Part shown: positions 1 to 6,124 of the stretch, piece by piece
How the letters are laid out: the number at the start of each line of letters is the position of its first letter
How positions within the stretch are numbered: the stretch's first letter is position 1
Source: an uncultured Terriglobus sp.
GTDB taxonomy: Bacteria > Acidobacteriota > Terriglobia > Terriglobales > Acidobacteriaceae
Direction: 5' to 3'
NCBI GenBank assembly: GCA_937871605.1
Contig: CALMRM010000257.1
Location: 4,439 to 21,150, forward strand
DNA length: 16,712 nucleotides
Position numbers and translations under genes: made by a program
The notes under the pieces: generated by a model
What the model was told of the DNA's origin: nothing
The model's database searches: none
What the model saw: only the letters and a program-made list of their open reading frames with translations

Positions 1-329
1 TTTTGCTCATCCTGCGTGCGGGCGTGCTGAAGTGGGTTGCCGCGCGCGTCGCCGCTGTTGGGCAAATGGCGCTGAGTAATTATCTGCTCACCAGCATCCT
101 GTGCCGCTTCCTCTTCGTGTGGGGGCCGACGCACTGGTACGGCTTTGTGGAGTATTACCGGCTGTACTGGATCGTCGCGGGTGTGTGGGCGATCAACCTC
201 GTGTGGAGTCCCTTGTGGCTCCGCCGCTTCCAGTTCGGCCCGGTGGAATGGCTGTGGCGTTCGCTTACCTACTGGCACAGGCAGCCCATGCGGCTCACCG
301 CCGCGCAGCGCGTTACAGTGGAGGCTTGA
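1..329 (+). CDS. DUF418 (YeiB-type) membrane protein, C-terminal part
   Basis: Only the last roughly 108 codons lie in the window; the reading frame is open from the left edge, so the start is outside. The visible part has hydrophobic segments (around AVGQMALSNYLLTSILCRF and YYRLYWIVAGVWAINLVW) and ends with FGPVEWLWRSLTYW, the conserved C-terminal signature of DUF418 membrane proteins: small-residue/SNY segment, then FGP-EWLWR-LTY. The family is found beside transport and acyltransferase-like genes and its biochemical role is not established. The stop overlaps the following exporter start as TTGA, so the two are probably co-transcribed and coupled. Family assignment is fairly secure; function is not claimed. 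Confidence 0.8.
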   Translation, partial: LLILRAGVLKWVAARVAAVGQMALSNYLLTSILCRFLFVWGPTHWYGFVEYYRLYWIVAGVWAINLVWSPLWLRRFQFGPVEWLWRSLTYWHRQPMRLTAAQRVTVEA

Positions 330-1777
330 GCGCCACCCACGAGACAAAGCAGCATGACCCATCCACCCTGCGCGGCTACGCGTTGGCCGTGGCGCTGCTG
401 TCGGCCGCAGCGCAGTTCATGGAGAACCTGGATGCGACCATCATCGCGACAGGCCTGCCCTCCATGGCGCGCGACTTCCATACCACCGCTGTCGCGGTCA
501 ACGTCGGCATCACGGCATACCTGCTGACGCTGGCGATCTTTATTCCTGTGAGTGGCTGGATGGCTGCGCGCTTTGGCGAACGTCGCGTGTTTGCGGCCGC
601 CATCCTGATCTTTACGGTAGCGTCGGCCTTGTGTGGTCTCAGCCGAACGCTGCCGCTGTTTACGGCAGCGCGAGTGCTGCAGGGCATTGGCGGATCGATG
701 ATGGTGCCGGTGGGCCGGCTGATGGTCGTGCGTGCCGCAAGCAAGGCACAGCTGATGAAGGCGATTGCGTATACCATCTGGCCGTCGCTGGTTGGGCCGA
801 TCGTTGGGCCACCGGTGGGCGGCCTGGTGCTGCGGTACGCCAGCTGGCCATGGATGTTTCTGCTCAACCTGCCCATCGGTGCGGTGCTCTTTGTGCTGGC
901 GCTGCGCATCGTGCGCAGTGACGGAAGAGGCCGCCGGACGCCATTCGATGTGCCCGGTTTCCTACTGGTGGGCGGCGCATCGTTTAGCCTGGTGTACCTG
1001 CTGGAGGCGTTGCAGTCTGCGCATCCTGAGCCCCGGATCACCGCACTGTTCGCGAGTGCCAGCGTTATGCTTGGCGCGCTCATGCTGTGGCATCTGCGCC
1101 GGGCGTCCGCACCTTTGTTTCATCTGGAGGTCTTTCGCATCCCCACCTACCGAGTCGCCCTGCTGCCCGGGCTGCTGGTGCGCATGGCCGTGTTCTCCAT
1201 CCCGTTTCTGCTGCCGCTGTTGTTTCAGGTTGGGTTCGGGCTTGATCCGCTGCGGTCTGGCTCCCTGACCATGGCGGTGTTTGTCGGCAACCTGGCGATG
1301 AAGCCGCTGACCACGCCACTGCTGCGGCGCTTTGGCTTTCGGCAGGTGCTGGTTTGGAACGGTGTTGCAACCGTGCTGCTGCTGGCGGCCTGCGGCTGGC
1401 TGAACGCGGGCACTCCGCGCTCCCTGGTGCTGCTGCTGCTATTTCTAGGCGGCCTGGGACGCTCCATGGAGCTGACATCGCTCACGACCATGGGCTTTTC
1501 AGACCTGCCGGAGGACCTGAAGGGCAGCGGCACCACCCTGGCCACCACCCTGCAGCAAATGACCACCAGCCTGGGCGTGGCGCTAGCCGCACTGGCATTG
1601 CATGTGGCTGCCTACGGACGAACCGTTGTTGCGGGGGACTTTCGCGTCGCCTTTTGCGCCATGGCCGCGCTGTGCGCATGCGCGTTGCCGTTTTTTGCGC
1701 GTTTGCATCCGGACGCAGGCGCGGCGGTCAGCGGGGCAAGAGTGCGCCTCGCGCCTGTGCCAGCGGAGACGGTGTAA
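326..1777 (+). CDS. MFS drug/proton antiporter, DHA2 (EmrB/QacA) family
   Basis: A 483-residue major facilitator with about 14 hydrophobic segments, as in the DHA2 multidrug exporters. Family marks are visible: LDATIIATGLP in helix 1 (DHA2 motif D1), GWMAARFGERR between helices 2 and 3 (motif A), and GPIVGPPVGG in helix 5 (antiporter motif C). It should export a hydrophobic or toxic compound across the inner membrane in exchange for protons; the substrate cannot be read from sequence. The frame stays open upstream to 101, but that stretch is the DUF418 gene in another frame. TTG at 326 is preferred because it overlaps the upstream stop (TTGA) and leaves a short cytoplasmic N-terminus before helix 1. 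GGAGG at 320-324 lies unusually close. The nearby ATG at 354 is out of frame. The 3' end overlaps the convergent phosphatase by 50 bp. Confidence 0.88.
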   Translation: MSATHETKQHDPSTLRGYALAVALLSAAAQFMENLDATIIATGLPSMARDFHTTAVAVNVGITAYLLTLAIFIPVSGWMAARFGERRVFAAAILIFTVASALCGLSRTLPLFTAARVLQGIGGSMMVPVGRLMVVRAASKAQLMKAIAYTIWPSLVGPIVGPPVGGLVLRYASWPWMFLLNLPIGAVLFVLALRIVRSDGRGRRTPFDVPGFLLVGGASFSLVYLLEALQSAHPEPRITALFASASVMLGALMLWHLRRASAPLFHLEVFRIPTYRVALLPGLLVRMAVFSIPFLLPLLFQVGFGLDPLRSGSLTMAVFVGNLAMKPLTTPLLRRFGFRQVLVWNGVATVLLLAACGWLNAGTPRSLVLLLLFLGGLGRSMELTSLTTMGFSDLPEDLKGSGTTLATTLQQMTTSLGVALAALALHVAAYGRTVVAGDFRVAFCAMAALCACALPFFARLHPDAGAAVSGARVRLAPVPAETV

Positions 1778-2480
1778 GCAGGCGGTAGAGCTGCGGGAGC
1801 CAGTCCGCCGGTGTGTGTGCCAGCCCGTCCGGCCGCGATGCCAGTAAGCTGGCTGGGCTCAGGCCGTAGAGGCAGCCGAGACTCAGGACACCTGCCGCCC
1901 GCGCTGTTTCAACGTCCACATGCGAGTCGCCCACCATGACCGTCCGCGCCAGCGCGACCGGTCTCTTGCGCAGCGAAGCCGCTTCCGCCACAAGGGTTAG
2001 GAGCCCTGCGGGATTGGGCTTTTTCGTAGGAAAGCTGTTGCCGCCATAGTTGGCGAAGAAGAAGGGTGAGAGGCCCAGGCCGTCGCAGATGGAGTGGGAC
2101 GGGTTTACAGGCTTATTGGTCAGCACGGCCATGGGCAGCGCAGGAGCGACGGCGCAGATCGACTGGAGTGCCTCCACCACACCGGGGTAGGCGCAGGTGG
2201 TGTCGAGCAGATGCTGGCGATACTGCAAGATAAAGTGGTCCAAGGCCCGCTGCGCCACGTCCGGTGTGTTGCCGCCAGTGGCCTCGAGCGCCCGACTGAC
2301 CAGTACAGCAGCGCCTTCGCCAATAAAGCTGACGATTTGCCGCTGCGGCAGAGGTGGCCTCCCCAGCGACACCAACGAGGCGTTTACGGCGTTGGCCAGG
2401 TCCGTCTCCGAATCCACCAAGGTGCCGTCGAGGTCAAACACCAGCAAATCGCAGCCGAGCGGCTCCTGCGGCTCAGGCAT
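1728..2480 (-). CDS. gph: HAD-superfamily phosphatase, phosphoglycolate phosphatase-like
   Basis: A 250-residue HAD hydrolase of subfamily IA. Motif I is FDLDGTLVDSE (nucleophile Asp16, acid/base Asp18), motif II is VLTNKP (Thr121), the motif III lysine is in PTKKPNP (Lys153/154), and motif IV is VGDSHVDVETARAAG (Asp185). The helical cap after motif I fits phosphoglycolate phosphatase, which dephosphorylates 2-phosphoglycolate. Related HAD-IA enzymes such as PpaX- or PhnX-like proteins share these motifs, so substrate is probable, not proven. The frame opens further upstream, but ATG at 2480 gives the normal N-terminus just ahead of motif I. It lies inside the last codons of lexA (8-nt overlap), so it is probably translated from the lexA transcript. 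Its last 50 bp overlap the convergent exporter gene. Confidence 0.85.
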   Translation of the reverse strand: MPEPQEPLGCDLLVFDLDGTLVDSETDLANAVNASLVSLGRPPLPQRQIVSFIGEGAAVLVSRALEATGGNTPDVAQRALDHFILQYRQHLLDTTCAYPGVVEALQSICAVAPALPMAVLTNKPVNPSHSICDGLGLSPFFFANYGGNSFPTKKPNPAGLLTLVAEAASLRKRPVALARTVMVGDSHVDVETARAAGVLSLGCLYGLSPASLLASRPDGLAHTPADWLPQLYRLLTPSPLAQARGALLPR

Positions 2481-3078
2481 ATTTGCGCAGCATGCCCAGC
2501 ACCTTGCCCTGAATTGCGACACGGTCGGCCGGCGCAAAGATGGGCGACATTTCGCTGTTGGAGGGTTGCAGGCGGATGAGGTTGCCCTCTTTGTAGTAGC
2601 GCTTCAGCGTGGCGTCCGTCCCGTCGACCAGGGCGACGATGATTTCACCCTCCCGCGCAGTGCTGGTGCGTTCCACCAGAACATAATCTCCGTTCACAAT
2701 GTGCTCGTCACGCATACTGTCGCCACGAACCTCCAGGGCAAACACCTCACGGTTGCCGATGATCTCCGAGAGGGAGATGCTTTCGGCGTTCTCAATGGCT
2801 TCGACGGGCTTGCCGGCGGCGATGCGCCCCAGCAGCGGCAAGCGTTCTCCCGTTTTCTTTTGAGCGCGCGGAGGCACCACATCAATGGATCGGCTTCGAT
2901 TATGAGACCGCTGCAACAAACCCTTGTTGTGCAGATTGGTGACGTGTTTATGCACCGTGGCGAGCGAATTCAGACCAAGCCCCGCCGCAATTTCTTCATA
3001 GGAGGGAGAGTAGCCTTTCCGCTGGGTAAAGCCGGAAAGAAAGTCGAGCACTTCTTTTTGCCGACGCGTAATGGCCAT
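2473..3078 (-). CDS. lexA: LexA repressor, SOS-response transcriptional regulator
   Basis: A 201-residue protein, almost the same length as E. coli LexA. Residues 1-65 form the winged helix-turn-helix (RRQKEVLDFLSGF, then SYEEIAAGLGL and SLATVHKHVTNL). Residues 80-201 form the peptidase-S24 self-cleavage domain, with the Ala88-Gly89 cleavage site in GRIAAGKP, catalytic Ser121 in RGDSMRDE and catalytic Lys159 in DATLKRYY. It represses DNA-damage genes until RecA filaments trigger self-cleavage. The frame runs upstream to 3207, but ATG at 3078 gives the canonical start MAITRRQKEVL. A possible -10 lies only 7 nt before this ATG and no Shine-Dalgarno is visible, so the mRNA may be leaderless. The gene is divergent from the response-regulator operon and leads into the HAD phosphatase gene. 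Confidence 0.95.
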   Translation of the reverse strand: MAITRRQKEVLDFLSGFTQRKGYSPSYEEIAAGLGLNSLATVHKHVTNLHNKGLLQRSHNRSRSIDVVPPRAQKKTGERLPLLGRIAAGKPVEAIENAESISLSEIIGNREVFALEVRGDSMRDEHIVNGDYVLVERTSTAREGEIIVALVDGTDATLKRYYKEGNLIRLQPSNSEMSPIFAPADRVAIQGKVLGMLRKYA

Positions 3079-3085
3079 GGAAATC

Positions 3086-3114
3086 AGTGTAGCGAATAAA
3101 AGGCGAACTGCAAA
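3086..3114 (-). promoter_or_regulatory. Candidate sigma70-type promoter of lexA (leaderless)
   Basis: On the minus strand, TTTGCA (3114-3109), a 17-nt spacer and TACACT (3091-3086) each match the -35/-10 consensus at four of six positions. The -10 ends 7 nt before the lexA ATG, so transcription would begin at or next to the start codon. I found no clear LexA operator of the E. coli or Bacillus type in 3079-3289. Confidence 0.4.
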
Positions 3115-3170
3115 CTGGGTAGCCCGGTTCGGTCCCAGCCCGCAGGTCGCAGGTGCCAATCTGGTACCAG

Positions 3171-3187
3171 TGGTCCTGCTATTGCAC
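3171..3187 (+). promoter_or_regulatory. Candidate sigma54 (-24/-12) promoter of the regulator operon
   Basis: TGGTCCTGCTATTGCAC has the invariant GG (3172-3173) and GC (3184-3185) exactly 10 nt apart, with a TTGCA -12 block. The -24 block is TGGTCC instead of the consensus TGGCAC. Expected transcription start is near 3197, giving a leader of about 93 nt before the response regulator. The palindrome CTGGTACCAG (3161-3170) abuts it upstream. It matches the site before the sigma28 gene (5981) at 13 of 17 positions. Confidence 0.55.
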
Positions 3188-3289
3188 ACAAAGCAGACTA
3201 TTTGCACCGTCTCTTACGCCATCGTTAAGCCGTGACACATCCGCGGATGGTGTAGCGAGATGTCGACTGAGTGTCGCCTTGGAGGACAG

Positions 3290-4027
3290 ATGAACATCCT
3301 ATTAGCAGAAGATCATGGTCCGCTCTGCGAATTCTTGCGTGGAGCGTTGGAACGGGAAGGGCACCAAGTGCACTGCGCGCAGGATGGAATCCAAGCGCGG
3401 GACTACGTGCTGGAACATCAGCCAGACCTGTTGGTGCTTGACCTTGGTTTGCCGTTGCTCAGTGGTATTGAAGTGTTGCGCGCCATCGATGGCCGTGCAG
3501 CGAATACCTCCATCATCGTGCTGACGGGACGGGTCGATCTTTCCGTCAAGCTCGAGTGCCTAAACCTTGGTGCCGACGACTACCTGACCAAGCCATTTTC
3601 GCTGCAGGAGTTGAATGCCCGCTGCCGTGCCGTGCGCAGGCGCAGGGCCGAAACAGAGTCCACCGTACTGCGGTTTGAGGACCTCCTGCTAAACCGTGTC
3701 ACGCGTGAGGTAACCGTCAGGGGGCAAGCCCTGGAGTTCACCACCAAGGAATTTGCCCTGCTGGAGTACCTCCTGCTGAACAGTGGCAGGCCTGTTTCTC
3801 GCCAGGAATTGTTGAGGCAGGTGTGGCGCGTCATGCCGGATGCCGGCACAAACGTGGTGGATGTCTACATCAATTACCTGCGGCGGAAGCTTGGAGTGTT
3901 CGACAAGAGCGATCTCATTGAAACATTGCGCGGTGAGGGCTATGGCATGGGCGTGCGGACCGCTGTTGAATCGCTGAAAGCGTCGGCGATGAGTTTACCG
4001 CTCTTCCCGCGAGCAGGTGCTGCTTGA
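3290..4027 (+). CDS. OmpR/PhoB-family DNA-binding response regulator
   Basis: A 245-residue two-component regulator. The N-terminal receiver (about 1-115) has all expected residues: acidic pair Glu7/Asp8 (LLAEDHG), phosphoacceptor Asp51 (LVLDLGLP), Thr79 (IIVLTG) and Lys101 (YLTKPF). The C-terminal winged-helix effector (about 128-223) shows the OmpR/PhoB pattern: FTTKEFALLEYLL, VSRQELLRQVW, and DVYINYLRRKL with GEGYGM. A 20-residue tail follows. ATG at 3290 is chosen because GGAGGA (3281-3286) sits just upstream and the protein then begins with the canonical MNILLAEDHG; an in-frame ATG at 3260 lacks this. No complete sensor kinase is encoded here. The next gene begins 2 nt after the stop and resembles only the phosphoacceptor domain of a kinase. 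It is preceded by a candidate sigma54 promoter. Confidence 0.93.
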   Translation: MNILLAEDHGPLCEFLRGALEREGHQVHCAQDGIQARDYVLEHQPDLLVLDLGLPLLSGIEVLRAIDGRAANTSIIVLTGRVDLSVKLECLNLGADDYLTKPFSLQELNARCRAVRRRRAETESTVLRFEDLLLNRVTREVTVRGQALEFTTKEFALLEYLLLNSGRPVSRQELLRQVWRVMPDAGTNVVDVYINYLRRKLGVFDKSDLIETLRGEGYGMGVRTAVESLKASAMSLPLFPRAGAA

Positions 4028-4029
4028 AC

Positions 4030-4302
4030 ATGGCACTTGCGAATCGAAAGGACTCATGTACCCTCGCACCGTTGCAAACACCTCCGATTCCCCTGAGGGA
4101 AGCGCTGCACAACATTGCCCAGCCGTTGACAGTCCTGGCTGCATTGCTGGCTGAAGCTGGGCAGGCCGCGGAGCCTGCGCTTGCTGGGGATCACCTGGCC
4201 ATTGCCAGCAGGGAGTGCCACCGCGTCGTTGCTGCGGTGCGCAGCCTGCAAGTGCTTTCCGCGCGAGACGGTGCCGTCAGCGACACGGAAGTGCCACGTT
4301 GA
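4030..4302 (+). CDS. Stand-alone histidine-kinase dimerisation (DHp)-like small protein
   Basis: A 90-residue protein without a named family that I can assign. Its core looks like a HisKA (DHp) domain. LHNIAQPLTVL at residues 26-36 matches an H-box, with His27 as candidate phosphoacceptor followed by the typical PLT. A second helix (about 59-79, IASRECHRVVAAVRSLQVLS) matches DHp helix 2. No ATP-binding HATPase_c domain follows; the frame stops where it would begin. It could act as a histidine phosphotransfer or docking subunit between an external kinase and the flanking regulators. That role is inferred. ATG at 4030 is preferred, with AGGTG 9 nt upstream; TTG at 4024 overlaps the previous stop. 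The gene sits 2 nt after the response regulator and overlaps the next gene by 4 nt, so all three are one operon. Confidence 0.75.
   Translation: MALANRKDSCTLAPLQTPPIPLREALHNIAQPLTVLAALLAEAGQAAEPALAGDHLAIASRECHRVVAAVRSLQVLSARDGAVSDTEVPR
4287..4291 (+). promoter_or_regulatory. Shine-Dalgarno supporting the TTG start at 4299
   Basis: GGAAG lies 7 nt before TTG at 4299, inside the preceding gene. It supports TTG, within the TTGA stop-start overlap, as the initiation codon of the sigma54 activator. Confidence 0.5.
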
Positions 4303-5621
4303 GTGGCGCTGGGCTGCGCCCACAGCAACGGTCCGTCGTGCTGGTTACGCCGGACGTCGAGTTGCGCGAGCGTGTAGCGGCGCGCCTGCAGACGTTGCAC
4401 TGGACGGTAGAGGTGGCTGCCGGCGGTGCTGAGGCGCTTGCGTTGCTGAGTGAGGGCGCACCGGAGGCAGTCATTGTGGATCACTGGTTGCCCGATCTGC
4501 AGCCGGCGGAGTTCCTGGAGCATCTTGCTACGCTTTGCCCGGCGACGGACCTCCTGCACATGGATGGCGGGGCTTACACGCCCGGGGCTGCACGCAGTAT
4601 GCGACGCAACGAATTGTTGCACGTGTTGCGCGCGGCAGCCGATGCCGCAGCCGCTGACGTTGCGGCTGGGGCGAGGCCAGAGGAGCGGGAACCCCGCGAA
4701 CCCGCAGCGAGGGTCCCCATCTTGGGGGCATCAGCCGTGACGGCAGCGGTATCAGACGTTTCGTTGGAGCGTGATGTCCAGGGAGATGAGGCCGCGCCGA
4801 CATGGCCAGACACGGGCCCGTCTGACCTGCGGGTGGAGGAGCTGCCACAACCCACGATGTTGCTGCCGGATCTTGTGGGCAGGGCACCTGCCATGCAGGA
4901 GCTGAGCCGGATGGTGCGGTTGGTGGCGCCGCATGCAGCCACGGTGCTGGTGCTGGGTGAAACGGGAACGGGCAAAGAGCTCGTAGCCAAAGCCGTACAC
5001 CGCCTGAGTACCCGTTCTGCAAAGCCGTTCACCGTTCTGAACTGCGCGGCCATACCAGAGCAGCTGCTGGAAGCAGAGTTGTTTGGGCACACCCGTGGCG
5101 CATTTACAGGCGCGGTTACGTCTCGCATGGGGCGGATTGAAGCTGCACACGGGGGTACCCTGTTTCTGGACGAGATTGGTGAAATGCCGCTGGCGCTCCA
5201 GGCCAAGATGCTCCGCTTTCTGGAGAACGGTGAGGTGCAGCGGGTGGGCGACAACGAGAGTTCCCGTGTCGATGTCCGCATTGTGGCTGCAACCCATCAG
5301 CCCTTGCTGGCACATGCGCGGGACAACCGCTTTCGGCTCGACCTGTACCACCGGCTTGCCGTGTTCCCGGTGGAGATTCCGCCGCTGCGGGAACGGCCAG
5401 AAGACATCCCCATGCTGGTATGCCATCTGTTAACCCTCCACGAGGGTCTCGGTGGTAAAAAGAGCCTCACGCATGAGGCTATGGAGCGCTTGTGCCGCTA
5501 TCCATGGGACGGCAACGTCCGTGAACTAGGGCATGTGATCCAGCGCGCCATGATCCTGTCCGGTGACGCCCCTGCGATTACGACGGAGCACCTGCGCATG
5601 CGTGGCATGCAGCGCACTTAA
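4299..5621 (+). CDS. Sigma54-dependent AAA+ activator lacking a DNA-binding domain, with degenerate receiver
   Basis: A 440-residue NtrC-type enhancer protein that should remodel sigma54-RNA polymerase by ATP hydrolysis. Residues about 11-110 have receiver-like layout with a possible phosphoacceptor Asp61 (VIVDHWLP). However, the acidic pair after strand 1 is Thr-Pro (LVTPDVE), and the conserved Thr and Lys are not evident. Residues about 115-188 are a low-complexity Ala/Glu/Pro linker. The AAA+ domain (about 190-430) is complete: Walker A GETGTGKE (220-227), the sigma54-contact loop GAFTGA (267-272), Walker B TLFLDE (Asp291/Glu292), FRLDLYHRL with putative arginine fingers, and WDGNVREL. The protein stops about 30 residues later, with no Fis-type helix-turn-helix; no frame downstream supplies one. 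It overlaps the DHp-like gene by TTGA. The next gene, a sigma28 factor, has a sigma54-type promoter. Confidence 0.92.
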   Translation: MSGAGLRPQQRSVVLVTPDVELRERVAARLQTLHWTVEVAAGGAEALALLSEGAPEAVIVDHWLPDLQPAEFLEHLATLCPATDLLHMDGGAYTPGAARSMRRNELLHVLRAAADAAAADVAAGARPEEREPREPAARVPILGASAVTAAVSDVSLERDVQGDEAAPTWPDTGPSDLRVEELPQPTMLLPDLVGRAPAMQELSRMVRLVAPHAATVLVLGETGTGKELVAKAVHRLSTRSAKPFTVLNCAAIPEQLLEAELFGHTRGAFTGAVTSRMGRIEAAHGGTLFLDEIGEMPLALQAKMLRFLENGEVQRVGDNESSRVDVRIVAATHQPLLAHARDNRFRLDLYHRLAVFPVEIPPLRERPEDIPMLVCHLLTLHEGLGGKKSLTHEAMERLCRYPWDGNVRELGHVIQRAMILSGDAPAITTEHLRMRGMQRT

Positions 5622-5916
5622 CGCCGCACCGTTGAGGTCTGTGGCTGTCGATCAACGCCGCACTCGCTTCTGAGCTGTACCTGACAGATACATGTGCAGT
5701 CTTGCCGCATGGTGGTCACCTTCAACTTGGCGATAAAGCAAACAGCGGCACGGGACGCGCACAGGGCACCCGTCCCATTGTGCGACGGTATCTAAGATGG
5801 TTCTAGGATTCGCTGCCCGTGGTGAGCGCGCGCAGGTCTTGCCGATAGAGAGTGGGCAGTTACTGTGCGGTCTACTGTGTCCTGTATCGCGACGCGCACA
5901 AACTTTTTGTAGGTAA

Positions 5917-5942
5917 AAACTACCCACTTTACTGGGTTCTTT
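5917..5942. promoter_or_regulatory. Imperfect dyad, candidate upstream activator site
   Basis: AAA-nn-ACCCA-N6-TGGGT-nn-TTT is a two-fold symmetric element centred near 5929.5, about 77 nt before the predicted sigma54 start. That is a usual distance for an upstream activator sequence. The heptamer ACTGGGT in its right half (5931-5937) also occurs at 3114-3120, about 50 nt before the other sigma54-like promoter. Binding by the OmpR-type regulator is only a guess. Confidence 0.3.
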
Positions 5943-5980
5943 GCAGTTTTCAAGAACATTAGTCCCCACCAAAGTAAATG

Positions 5981-5997
5981 TGGTCGCTCTCTTGCAC
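5981..5997 (+). promoter_or_regulatory. Candidate sigma54 (-24/-12) promoter of the sigma28 gene
   Basis: TGGTCGCTCTCTTGCAC has GG (5982-5983) and GC (5994-5995) separated by exactly 10 nt, with a perfect TTGCA -12 block. The predicted start is near 6007, about 118 nt before the sigma28 ATG. The sigma54 activator is encoded immediately upstream, which makes the assignment coherent. Confidence 0.6.
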
Positions 5998-6124
5998 CTC
6001 TGTTGAGTACAAGCACGCAGATGTCGGCACCTTTCGAGAACGCCGAGGGCAAGCAGTCAGGCCAGTCAAAGAACGGCACAGACTCAGACGCGCTTAACAC
6101 TTTCGTGAGGCAGAGGACACGTAC

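Larger units (their letters stand above)
5622..6124 (+). other. 503-bp intergenic regulatory region upstream of the sigma28 gene
   Basis: No convincing gene on either strand; the open frames here lack family features and ribosome sites. It holds the candidate sigma54 promoter at 5981-5997. About 45 nt upstream of that is an imperfect dyad, AAAnnACCCA-N6-TGGGTnnTTT (5917-5942), in an AT-rich patch. ACGCCGCAC is directly repeated at 5621-5629 and 5655-5663, with a weak CGTTGA/TCAACG inverted repeat between (5630-5657). No clear T-tailed terminator for the upstream operon is visible. The last 120 nt would be the long leader of the sigma28 mRNA. Confidence 0.6.

Noticed and set aside
101..325. 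Upstream extension of the exporter frame
   Set aside because: It overlaps the DUF418 coding region in another frame and precedes the natural start of helix 1; the extra residues show no transporter features.
2197..3099. 300-residue plus-strand frame opposite lexA and the phosphatase
   Set aside because: Shadow of two well-supported minus-strand genes; no family motif or ribosome site.
3161..3170. CTGGTACCAG palindrome as a LexA operator
   Set aside because: It does not match known LexA boxes and lies about 80 nt from lexA, adjacent to the other operon's -24 element; kept only as context for that promoter.
5841..5848. GCCGATAG, resembling a FliA -10 box
   Set aside because: The -35 position 11 nt upstream (GTGAGCGC) does not match, and no gene start follows at a sensible distance.
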